From an uncultured Collinsella sp. (GTDB taxonomy: Bacteria > Actinomycetota > Coriobacteriia > Coriobacteriales > Coriobacteriaceae), in NCBI GenBank assembly GCA_900549455.1, contig UROM01000054.1, positions 1 through 10,808 on the forward strand: a DNA stretch of 10,808 nucleotides, in the 5' to 3' direction. Shown here piece after piece: positions 1-6,005 of the stretch (position 1 is its first letter; every line of letters starts with the position of its first letter). The notes under the pieces are model-generated. The model had not been told where the DNA came from. It saw nothing but the letters and a program-made list of their open reading frames with translations, and did not search any database. The translations under genes were made by a program, and so were the position numbers.

Positions 1-47
1 CTACACTTATGCGATCGTCGGCAGCGTCAGATGTGTATAAGAGACAG
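1..47. other. Illumina/Nextera sequencing adapter (artefact, not genomic)
   Basis: Bases 15-47 match the complete Nextera Read-1 transposase adapter, ending in the mosaic-end piece AGATGTGTATAAGAGACAG (29-47). Bases 1-6 (CTACAC) match the end of the Illumina P5 oligo. The eight bases between them (7-14, TTATGCGA) sit exactly where an i5 index belongs, and I recall this as a Nextera XT v2 index. The order P5 end, index, adapter leaves no realistic alternative. The adapter creates false peptide tails: LSLIHI on the minus strand, fused to the truncated glycerol kinase, and SAASDVYKRQ on the plus strand. Confidence 0.98.
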
Positions 48-1286
48 GTCCTGCTCCATGGCGCGCAGCACGTCGTAGCTCTGATATGCCATGGATTCGC
101 AGGCGGCACGTACGATAGTCGCACGGCTCGAGGCGCCGGTCAGACCGCACACGATACCGCGGGCATGCGGGTCCCACCAGGGAGCGCCCAGACCCGCAAA
201 GGCGGGAACGAAGTAGCAGCCCTCGTTGTCGCTAATCGAAGCGGCGAGCTGTGCCGACTCGCTCACGCTCGAGATGATGCCCATGTTGTTGCGAAGCCAG
301 TTCATGGTGGAACCGGCGGCAAAAATAGAGCCCTCGAGCGCATAGCTGACCTTGCCGTCCGCAGCGATACCGATGGTGGAGACCAGGCCATTCTTGGATT
401 CGACGATCTCGTCGCCGGTGTTCATGAGCATAAAGCAGCCCGTGCCATAGGTGTTTTTGGTCTGGCCGGGATGGAAACAGCAGTGTCCGAACAGCGACGC
501 CTGCTGGTCGCCCGCCACACCCATGATGGGCGGCATGTTGGTCATGATGTCGCTCGCGACGCGACCGTAGTCACCGGAGCTCCAACGGACCTCGGGCATC
601 ATGGCACGCGGGATGTCGAAGAGAGACAGCAGGTCATCGTCCCAGTCCAACGTATGAATATTGAAGAGTGCCGTGCGACTGGCGTTGGTGTAGTCGGTGG
701 CGAAGGTTTGGCCGCCGGTGAGGTTATAGATGAGCCAGGTATCGATGGTGCCAAACATGAGGTCGCCCGCCGCCGCGCTCTCGCGCGCGCCGTCGACGTT
801 GTCGAGAATCCACTGCACCTTGGAGGCTGAGAAATACGGGTCGAGCGTGAGTCCCGTGCGGGAGCGCACCAGCTCCTCGCAACCCTGTTCAACCAACGCG
901 TCGATTGCCGGCGCGGTACGACGGCACTGCCATACGATGGCGTTGTAGATGGGCTGGCCGCTTATGCGGTCCCAGACCACCGTGGTCTCGCGCTGGTTGG
1001 AGATACCGATGGCGGCAATGCGGTCAGAATGGATGCCGCTCTTAAACTGGACCTCCATCATCACGCCGATCTGGCTGGCAAGCACCTCCGTGGGATCCTG
1101 CTCCACCCAGCCGGGGCGCGGGAAGCTGGTTTTGACGCTACGACGCGCCTGGGCGACGATGCAGCCGTACTCGTCGACGATGGTCGCGAGTACCGAGGTG
1201 GTGCCGCAGTCGAGCGCCATGATGTAGGAACCGCCAAAGCTAAACGAGGCGTCTTCCATGCCCAGGCTACCTAGATTCAACGACAT
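48..1286 (-). CDS. glpK: Glycerol kinase, 3' end missing at contig edge
   Basis: This is an FGGY-family kinase that phosphorylates glycerol to sn-glycerol 3-phosphate in the cytoplasm. The 413 genuine residues show the N-terminal phosphate-binding segment (YIMALDCGTT, 21-30), the Q-R-E glycerol contact region (98-100), the WQCRRTA segment (119-125), the family signature around YFSASKVQWILDN (151-163) and the catalytic Asp in GVAGDQQASLFG (D260). The C-terminal FGGY region runs to MEQD. About 90 residues are missing compared with the usual ~500, because the contig ends in adapter and the apparent stop lies in the adapter. The start at 1286 is favoured by GAAAGGTG (1293-1300) six bases upstream. 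A Met at residue 10 is an alternative, and the 20-residue lead-in is longer than in E. coli. The gene lies 13 bases after the tsaC-type gene, so it is probably co-transcribed. The loop before D260 lacks the fructose-bisphosphate site (GGTR) of E. coli GlpK and the HPr-phosphorylated His of Firmicutes. Confidence 0.96.
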
Positions 1287-1299
1287 CGCTTACACCTTT

Positions 1300-2043
1300 C
1301 TATTGCATCGGGTCGGACAGGACCCGTTCGATCTCTGATGCGGGAAGCGCGCCTTGGCGCAGGATCTGGAGCTCGCCGTGCTGAAACGACACGATGGTTG
1401 AGGCGTCGCGACACGGGGTCTCACCGGCGTCGACGGCCACATCGACCCCCTCCAGGATGCGCTCCTCCACCGTGACAAAACTTGCCGGCGCGGGCGCGCC
1501 ATGCGTGTTGGCGCTGGTGCAGGCAAGAGGGCTGCCGCAGGCGCGGATGAGCGCTTGCACCACGGGCGAGGCCGAAGCGCGAAGTGCCACCGTGTCGTCG
1601 GCGGCGCGCATAAAGGTCGGCACGCAGGGGGCCGCCTTGACCACGATAGTCAGGGCGCCCGGCCAGCATCGTCGCGCGAGTACGCGGGCATCTTCCGGGA
1701 TATCCACGCCATAGCGGCCGAGTGCTTCGACGCCATCGACCAGCCAAGCGACGGTTTGCGTGAGTTCACGTTGCTTGAGAGTGAAGATACGGCGATAGCC
1801 GGTGCCGAGCGCAGGGACTGCGGCGCCGTTGACGGCAGCCTGCGGATCGCGCGGCCACGATGGGAATTCACTTGTATCTTGAGGCACGGCGTCCGAGAAG
1901 GCGTTGACTGCCACGGCGACACCATAGACGGTCTCGGTCGGGATCAGGGCCAAGCCGCCACAGCGGAGTACCTCGGCCGTACGCTCAACGGCGAGCCGAT
2001 GCGGCTCGCGCGCTCCCTCGAATACCCGATAGACCGTCTGCAT
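1300..2043 (-). CDS. tsaC: Threonylcarbamoyl-AMP synthase (Sua5/YciO/YrdC family)
   Basis: Enzymes of this family make L-threonylcarbamoyl-AMP from threonine, bicarbonate and ATP, the first step of the t6A37 tRNA modification. Visible motifs are GGLALIPTETVYGVAV (29-44), the KQR nucleotide-site motif (90-92), RRCWPGALTIVV (124-135), TVALRASASP (151-160), the SPLACTSANTHG segment with Ser-x-Asn (171-182) and the C-terminal DAGETPCRDASTIVSF...ILRQGALP. It is 247 residues long, against about 200 for the single-domain YrdC/TsaC form. The extra length is mostly one insertion at residues 48-84, and no Sua5-type C-terminal domain is seen. The start at 2043 has AAGGGG about 10 bases upstream. prfA-prmC-tsaC is a common bacterial gene order. 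Here a toxin-antitoxin pair separates it from prmC. A non-TsaC YciO-type role cannot be excluded. Confidence 0.88.
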   Translation of the reverse strand: MQTVYRVFEGAREPHRLAVERTAEVLRCGGLALIPTETVYGVAVAVNAFSDAVPQDTSEFPSWPRDPQAAVNGAAVPALGTGYRRIFTLKQRELTQTVAWLVDGVEALGRYGVDIPEDARVLARRCWPGALTIVVKAAPCVPTFMRAADDTVALRASASPVVQALIRACGSPLACTSANTHGAPAPASFVTVEERILEGVDVAVDAGETPCRDASTIVSFQHGELQILRQGALPASEIERVLSDPMQ

Positions 2044-2061
2044 GTGTATGCCAGCCCCTTA

Positions 2062-2130
2062 CGCTCTGGTGCAAGTTTGTTTACTGTGGGGCATTCTCGC
2101 ACGAAACGTTCAACCTATTTGCCCAGAGCG
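2062..2130. repeat. Spaced inverted repeat in the leader of the tsaC-type gene
   Basis: CGCTCTGG (2062-2069) and CCAGAGCG (2123-2130) are perfect 8-base inverted arms 53 bases apart. Similarity extends outward and inward with one gap (TGCAA/TTGC). The structure occupies the 148-base gap between the antitoxin stop and the tsaC-type start. It could be a leader RNA stem, paired operator half-sites, or chance. No convincing promoter boxes are visible in this gap. Confidence 0.35.
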
Positions 2131-2191
2131 CATGTTGGTTTGGTGAGCGGCTCGAGTAGTCGGTGAAAGTGAGGGAGTTAATTGAAGATTT

Positions 2192-2494
2192 TTAGCGCGC
2201 AAGCGTAACGGTACGATCGGGAAACTCGATGCTTGCAACCAGTTTTCCGCCGAGGCTCTCTGCGTACCTGCTCAGCGTGTCAAGCCTCATCGAACCCAAT
2301 TCCCCACGCTCGAGCTCGGATACGCGTTTTTGAGAAACGCCCATCGATTGGGCGACCGACGCCTGTGTTAGATCTTTTAGCCTGCGAATCTGAGCAAGCT
2401 TATAGGCTTCGATACGATCGCGAGTCCTCTCCTGCTCGGCGGTAATGGAGTCGCGTGTTATCCCGCGAGATTCCATATACTCATGCAGTTCCAT
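2192..2494 (-). CDS. HigA-like XRE-family antitoxin
   Basis: This 100-residue protein has a helix-turn-helix of the Cro/C1 (XRE) type at about residues 33-86. The core is LTQASVAQSMGVSQKRVSELERG (first helix about 42-50, recognition helix about 53-63), followed by MRLDTLSRYAESLGGKL. The short C-terminal tail (VASIEFPDRTVTLAR) is typical of antitoxins paired with Gp49/HigB toxins. The gene starts inside the toxin gene (14-base overlap), with a strong TAAGGAGG (2505-2512) ten bases before the ATG. That overlap supports translational coupling and a two-gene unit in toxin-first (higBA) order. Inferred role: neutralise the toxin and repress the shared promoter, possibly through the palindrome at 2886-2900. 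Codons are more AT-rich than in the flanking genes, suggesting acquisition. Confidence 0.88.
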   Translation of the reverse strand: MELHEYMESRGITRDSITAEQERTRDRIEAYKLAQIRRLKDLTQASVAQSMGVSQKRVSELERGELGSMRLDTLSRYAESLGGKLVASIEFPDRTVTLAR

Positions 2495-2876
2495 CTCGAT
2501 CGAGCCTCCTTACGTGGCGACGGTATATTTGCTCGGCCTTTGGAATGTTGATCGCATACCAGCCGTTCCATTTTGCCCTTGACGATCCCGCTCGCGACTT
2601 ATCACCCGCCAATAGCAATACCGCCTGGCGTTTGGGGTCAAAGGCGAAGAGGATGCGGATCACCTGCCCACCACATGAAGTCACTCTCAGCTCCTTTAAA
2701 TGATGAAGCTTCGAGCCCTTGACACGGTCAACCAGTGGACGACCAAGGATGGGACCTTCCTTCTCTAGCACCAAAAGGTCTGCATAAATCTGCTTCAGCG
2801 TAGCTTCATCCTGCTCATCAAGCCAAGGTTCAATGTAATCAAGCACGATACGGTACCGATGCAGCTGATTTGACAT
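2481..2876 (-). CDS. HigB-like RelE/ParE-superfamily toxin (Gp49 type)
   Basis: This 131-residue protein fits the phage-derived Gp49-like toxin family, whose characterised members (HigB type) are generally ribosome-associated mRNA interferases. Diagnostic stretches are GRPLVDRVKGSKLHHLKELRV (45-65), the hydrophobic strand VIRILFAFDPKRQAVLLLAGDK (72-93) and WYAINIPKAEQIYRRHVRRL (106-125), matching the family's GDK...WY...IP.A..LY..H order. The ATG at 2876 has AGAAGGAGAAAGGT directly upstream. It overlaps the antitoxin gene by 14 bases. It begins 75 bases after the prmC stop and carries its own candidate promoter and operator, so it looks like an independent cassette set into a housekeeping gene cluster. 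It is the only complete gene here ending in TGA. Activity is inferred from family only. Confidence 0.88.
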   Translation of the reverse strand: MSNQLHRYRIVLDYIEPWLDEQDEATLKQIYADLLVLEKEGPILGRPLVDRVKGSKLHHLKELRVTSCGGQVIRILFAFDPKRQAVLLLAGDKSRAGSSRAKWNGWYAINIPKAEQIYRRHVRRLDRDGTA

Positions 2877-2885
2877 ACCTTTCTC

Positions 2886-2900
2886 CTTCTATAGTAGAAG
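2886..2900. promoter_or_regulatory. Candidate operator palindrome of the toxin-antitoxin unit
   Basis: CTTCTA-TAG-TAGAAG is an inverted repeat with perfect 6-base arms, just upstream of the toxin ribosome-binding site. XRE antitoxins typically bind such short palindromes to repress their own operon. On the minus strand, a weak promoter (TTGCTC, 16-base spacer, TATACC) could lie just upstream and partly explain the position. The promoter boxes are tentative. Confidence 0.5.
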
Positions 2901-2951
2901 TTTTACGGTATATTGCAAGAGCAAACTTGAGCAAATGTCTATTAGTTCAGC

Positions 2952-4214
2952 TTAAATACGCTGTTTGGGCTCGGTGACGATGGCTCGGACGATACGGGGA
3001 CGATCGGTGAGGTCGCGGACGATACGCACGTCCGACAGACCCGCTTGACGGCAGAGCTCGGCCGCAGCGTCGAGCGCGCCCTCGTAGAGCTCGCAGGCAA
3101 AGAGGCCACCGGCGCGCAACATGTAGGGCGCCGCGTTGAGCAGGCGGCGGAAGATATCGAGGCCGTCGGCACCGCCCTCGAGCGCCAGATCGGGCTCAAA
3201 GTCCTTGACCTCGTGCGGCAGCGAGCGCATGACATCGCTGGGGATGTAGGGCGGGTTGGAGACGAGTACGTCAAAGGTGCCCCACTCTTCGCGGGGAATA
3301 GAGCTCACCAGGTTCGTGAGGCTAAAGGCGACCTCGTCGGACGTGAGACCAAGCGCATCGCGGTTTTTGGTAGCAAGGTCGATGGCGCGCGGCTCGATAT
3401 CGGTAGCAGTGCAGGTGACGTGGCCGCGACGCTCCCAGGCAAGCGAGAGCGAGATGCAGCCCGTGCCGCAGCCGACCTCGAGAACGCGGGCGATGCGGGG
3501 CTCGGCTGGGGTAGGCGCGACGGCATCGTCCGCGGCATCTTGCGCGGGAGTCGTCTGCTGGTCGTTGCCCTCAATGGCGATGCCGTATTCGTCGAGCTCG
3601 GGCTCAGGGGTTTCCATGTCCTCTGCTTCTGCCGCCTGCGCAGCGGCTTCCTCGGCCTCGCGATCGGCAAGCTCCTCAGCATAGGCGCGGCTACCGAGCA
3701 CGTCGCTACCCAGCGCGGCCTCATCGGCGGCCGTCAGGTTGGCGGCACGGCGCTCGGCGGTCGCGCGTTCGTCAGCGAGCGCCGCCTCGGCTTTGCGGGC
3801 CTGCTCGACCTCATCGTTCCAAGGTAGCTCCACGCGCTGGCGGGCGGCGGCCCCGGGGCTCAGCACCTCGGCATCCAGATAGTTCAGGACTTCTTCGACG
3901 AGCATCTCGGTCTCGGGACGCGGGATGAGCACGCCGGGGGCGCACGCGACGTCGATCATGCGAAACTGCGTGCTGCCGGTGATGTACTGCAGTGGCTCGC
4001 CTTTGGCGCGACGAACGACGGCCGCGTGCATAGTCTCGAGCTGGGTCGCGTTAAGCGTCTCGTCCATGCGCATATATAGGTCAATGCGCGCCAGGCCCGT
4101 GGCCGCGCACAGCAACCACTCGGCAGAAAGACGGGGGTGCTCCTCGCCGCGCTCGGCCAGGTACTCCTTGGTCCATTCGAGACAACGCTTGATGGTCCAG
4201 ATCTCGTTTGCCAT
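2952..4214 (-). CDS. prmC: Peptide chain release factor N5-glutamine methyltransferase with large insertion
   Basis: PrmC (HemK) transfers a methyl group from S-adenosylmethionine to the Gln of the GGQ motif in release factors. The N-terminal helical domain is residues 1-110, ending in the conserved GVLIPRPETEMLVEEVL. The Rossmann methyltransferase domain follows, with VLEVGCGTGCISLSLA (244-259), acidic TDIEP (271-275), catalytic NPPYIP (320-325) and the C-terminal RIVRAIV. The start at 4214 has GGGGAGGA (4219-4226) upstream; an upstream in-frame Met at 4289 would add an unconserved 25 residues and is less likely. It is 420 residues, against about 280 usually. The excess is an Ala/Glu-rich, probably disordered or coiled segment at about residues 112-240 between the domains. 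The catalytic motifs look intact. It is separated from prfA by about 640 bases, so it probably has its own promoter, though none is clear. Confidence 0.95.
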   Translation of the reverse strand: MANEIWTIKRCLEWTKEYLAERGEEHPRLSAEWLLCAATGLARIDLYMRMDETLNATQLETMHAAVVRRAKGEPLQYITGSTQFRMIDVACAPGVLIPRPETEMLVEEVLNYLDAEVLSPGAAARQRVELPWNDEVEQARKAEAALADERATAERRAANLTAADEAALGSDVLGSRAYAEELADREAEEAAAQAAEAEDMETPEPELDEYGIAIEGNDQQTTPAQDAADDAVAPTPAEPRIARVLEVGCGTGCISLSLAWERRGHVTCTATDIEPRAIDLATKNRDALGLTSDEVAFSLTNLVSSIPREEWGTFDVLVSNPPYIPSDVMRSLPHEVKDFEPDLALEGGADGLDIFRRLLNAAPYMLRAGGLFACELYEGALDAAAELCRQAGLSDVRIVRDLTDRPRIVRAIVTEPKQRI

Positions 4215-4230
4215 GGGGTCCTCCCCTCTT

Positions 4231-4604
4231 AAGCGCCGGGCGGCGCGCGAATGTCGGAGCAGATTGTACGCGAGGGCGGCGCACGACAAGGGACGATTGA
4301 AGGCGATTATCGAGAATCAGCCCAGAATTTTGCACCGGGCTCGCTCAAAGTGTTCATTCGTCGACGTCTAGATTTGCATTCGTCAAGCTTTTGGCAAGGT
4401 TGCCCGTAAGCTGACCAATATCTAACCAAACGCTTGCCACATCGCTTGACGCGCGACACGCCAAAATTCGCTCCACGACTTCTCGAACGATAATTTAAGC
4501 ATTATTTTCGGCGATAGACGCATGCCGATCATTGCTTTGCACAGGTGAACGGCTCAATAACTATCAAAGCCGATTGAATAACATCCCAAAGCAATGTACC
4601 CAAC
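4231..4604. other. Intergenic region upstream of prmC without a recognisable gene
   Basis: This is the gene-proximal half of the unusually long prfA-prmC spacer. It is more AT-rich than the coding regions, and neither strand shows a believable start, ribosome-binding site and ORF. It must hold any independent prmC promoter, but I see no box pair good enough to name. It contains one notable inverted repeat, CATTGCTTTG (4530-4539) and CAAAGCAATG (4587-4596), perfect over 10 bases with a 47-base interior, ending just before the REP-like repeats. It may be remnant DNA from an old insertion. Confidence 0.5.
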
Positions 4605-4685
4605 CTAGTCATTGGGGACGTTCTTAAACGACTAGTCATTCAAGAACGTCCCCAACGACTACTCATTTAAGTCTGTCCCCAATGA
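4605..4685. repeat. REP-like palindrome in three 27-base phased units
   Basis: Three consecutive 27-base blocks begin CTAGTCATT (4605), CTAGTCATT (4632) and CTACTCATT (4659). Blocks 1 and 2 together form a long palindrome: arms TTGGGGACGTTCTT (4612-4625) and AAGAACGTCCCCAA (4642-4655) are perfect and centre on GACTAGTC (4630-4637). Block 3 repeats the right-hand half in diverged form (TTTAAGTCTGTCCCCAATGA). Bases 4612-4659 match 6139-6186 at 40 of 48 positions, so this is a family and not a single hairpin. It resembles bacterial REP/BIME or small MITE elements. It could also act on transcripts running through it. Confidence 0.8.
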
Positions 4686-4718
4686 GTGCTCCGCCGCAGG
4701 TTGAGCATAAGTCAGCGA

Positions 4719-4816
4719 AAACGCCCCTAAGCGAGCAAGGTGACGTGAAAGAGGAGGGAAGCGTACTTTGGTACGCGACCGACGATTGAACGTCAGATTG
4801 CCGCTTAGGGGCGTTT
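4719..4816. repeat. 98-base long imperfect hairpin downstream of prfA
   Basis: Outer arms AAACGCCCCTAAGCG (4719-4733) and CGCTTAGGGGCGTTT (4802-4816) are perfect over 15 bases. Inside them GCAA..TGACGT (4735-4746) pairs with ACGTCA..TTGC (4790-4801), with two internal mismatches and one bulged A. The apex is GCGTAC-TTTG-GTACGC (4761-4776). The whole segment therefore folds as one rod. It lies 40 bases past the prfA stop. There is no T-run, so it is not a standard intrinsic terminator. A MITE-like element or a structured 3' RNA are the main options. Confidence 0.75.
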
Positions 4817-4828
4817 GCAGCGTCGACC

Positions 4829-4857
4829 GGTTACGCGGTTCGTAGAACCGCGTAACC
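4829..4857 (-). terminator. Perfect hairpin touching the prfA stop codon
   Basis: GGTTACGCGGTTC (4829-4841) and GAACCGCGTAACC (4845-4857) pair perfectly over 13 bases around a 3-base loop, and the outer arm includes the last base of the prfA TAG codon. On the minus strand no U-tract follows, so classical Rho-independent termination is doubtful. A transcript-end stabilising stem or a Rho-type or pausing site fits better. The stem could also slow ribosomes at the stop. Confidence 0.5.
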
Positions 4858-5924
4858 TACACCGCCTGTGCCAGCTTCTCGGCTCGCTCGGCGGCGGCAA
4901 GTGCCTCGATGACGGTGCCGAGCTGATCGCCCAGAAGGACGCCGTTGTAGGTGGAGTTGAAGCCGATACGGTGGTCGGTCACGCGGTCCTGGGGCTGGTT
5001 GTAAGTACGGATCTTCTCGGAACGGTTGCCGTGGCCAATCTGGCTCTGGCGCTCGGCGCCGAGCTCGGCCTGCTGCTTCTCGAGTTCCATCTCGTACAGA
5101 CGGGCACGCAGCATCTGCATGCAGACCTCGCGGTTCTGGATCTGGGAGCGCTGTTCCTGCGACTGCACCACGGTGTTGGTGGGCAGGTGGGTGATGCGCA
5201 CGGCGGAGTAGGTGGTGTTAACGCACTGACCGCCGGGGCCGGAAGCGCAGTAAGTGTCGATGCGCAGGTCGGACTGGTTGATCTGGACGTCAATCTCCTC
5301 GGCCTCGGGAAGCACGGCGACGGTTGCCGTGGAGGTCTGGATGCGGCCCTGGGACTCCGTCTTGGGAACGCGCTGGACACGATGCACGCCGGACTCGAAC
5401 TTCATAACGGAGTAGACACGGTCGCCCTCGACCTTGAACTCGATGGACTTAAAGCCGCCGGCCTCGCTGGGGCTGGAATCGAGCACGGTGGTCTTCCAGC
5501 CGCGCGACTCGCAGAAGCGCTGGTACATCTTGTACAGGTCGCCGGCAAAGATGGCCGCCTCGTCGCCACCGGCGGCGGAGCGGATCTCGACGATGGTGTT
5601 CTTGTCGTCGTTGGGGTCGCTCGGGATGAGCATGTACTTAATGTCTTCCTCGAGCTGGGGAAGCTTGGCCTCATTTTCGGAGATGTCCATCTGGAGCATC
5701 TCCTTCTCATCGGCATCGGTAGTATCGTGGAGCATTTCCTTTGCGGCCTCGATGTCATCGAGCGCGCCGATGTACTCGCGCGAGGCGGCGATGAGGTCGG
5801 ACTGGTGCGCGTACTCCTTGTTGAGACGCGTGAACTCCTTGATATCGGAGGCGACGGCCGGGTCGGAGAGCTTCTTCTCGAGTTCCTCGTAGGCCTTGAT
5901 AATCTTTTCGAGCTTGTCGCGCAT
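4857..5924 (-). CDS. prfA: Peptide chain release factor 1
   Basis: RF1 reads UAA and UAG in the ribosomal A site and triggers peptidyl-tRNA hydrolysis. The 355-residue length is normal. A helical domain (1-100) is followed by the decoding domain, with the P-x-T recognition tripeptide as P187-K188-T189 in HRVQRVPKTESQGRI. The catalytic GGQ is at 231-233, then the signature from NRSEKIRTYNQPQDRVTDHRIG (300-321). Around the GGQ the usual R-A-S-G-A-GGQ-H-VNTTD reads C-A-S-G-P-GGQ-C-VNTTY. The Gly-Gly-Gln itself is intact and is the likely substrate of the neighbouring PrmC. The start at 5924 has AAAGGAGT (5931-5938) seven bases upstream. The gene ends in TAG, one of the codons RF1 reads. The leader and both flanks are unusually rich in inverted repeats. 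Confidence 0.98.
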   Translation of the reverse strand: MRDKLEKIIKAYEELEKKLSDPAVASDIKEFTRLNKEYAHQSDLIAASREYIGALDDIEAAKEMLHDTTDADEKEMLQMDISENEAKLPQLEEDIKYMLIPSDPNDDKNTIVEIRSAAGGDEAAIFAGDLYKMYQRFCESRGWKTTVLDSSPSEAGGFKSIEFKVEGDRVYSVMKFESGVHRVQRVPKTESQGRIQTSTATVAVLPEAEEIDVQINQSDLRIDTYCASGPGGQCVNTTYSAVRITHLPTNTVVQSQEQRSQIQNREVCMQMLRARLYEMELEKQQAELGAERQSQIGHGNRSEKIRTYNQPQDRVTDHRIGFNSTYNGVLLGDQLGTVIEALAAAERAEKLAQAV

Positions 5925-6005
5925 GGCGGGACTCCTTTATATGCGTGAAGGTGAAAATCGGCAGAGTTGATGGGGCGCGCGGCACCACTGCGGGGGTAAG
6001 CCCGG

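Noticed and set aside
9..830. Plus-strand ORF beginning MRSSAASDVYKRQ
   Set aside because: It starts inside the sequencing adapter and runs antisense to glpK. The SAASDVYKRQ start is translated adapter.
4215..4289. PrmC extended to the upstream ATG at 4289
   Set aside because: The added 25 residues are Arg/Ala-rich and unlike PrmC. The strong GGGGAGGA site belongs to the ATG at 4214.
4605..4685. Short CRISPR-like array because of 27-base periodicity
   Set aside because: The units are contiguous without spacers, the first core is inverted, and no cas genes are nearby.
4829..4857. T-arm-like GGTTCGTAGAACC suggesting a tRNA or attachment-site remnant
   Set aside because: The loop is three bases rather than seven, and no acceptor, D or anticodon arms surround it.
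4815..5948. Long plus-strand ORF opposite prfA
   Set aside because: It mirrors the well-conserved RF1 gene on the other strand, is Leu/Gly/Val/Asp-rich and lacks any recognisable motif. It is a GC-driven shadow.
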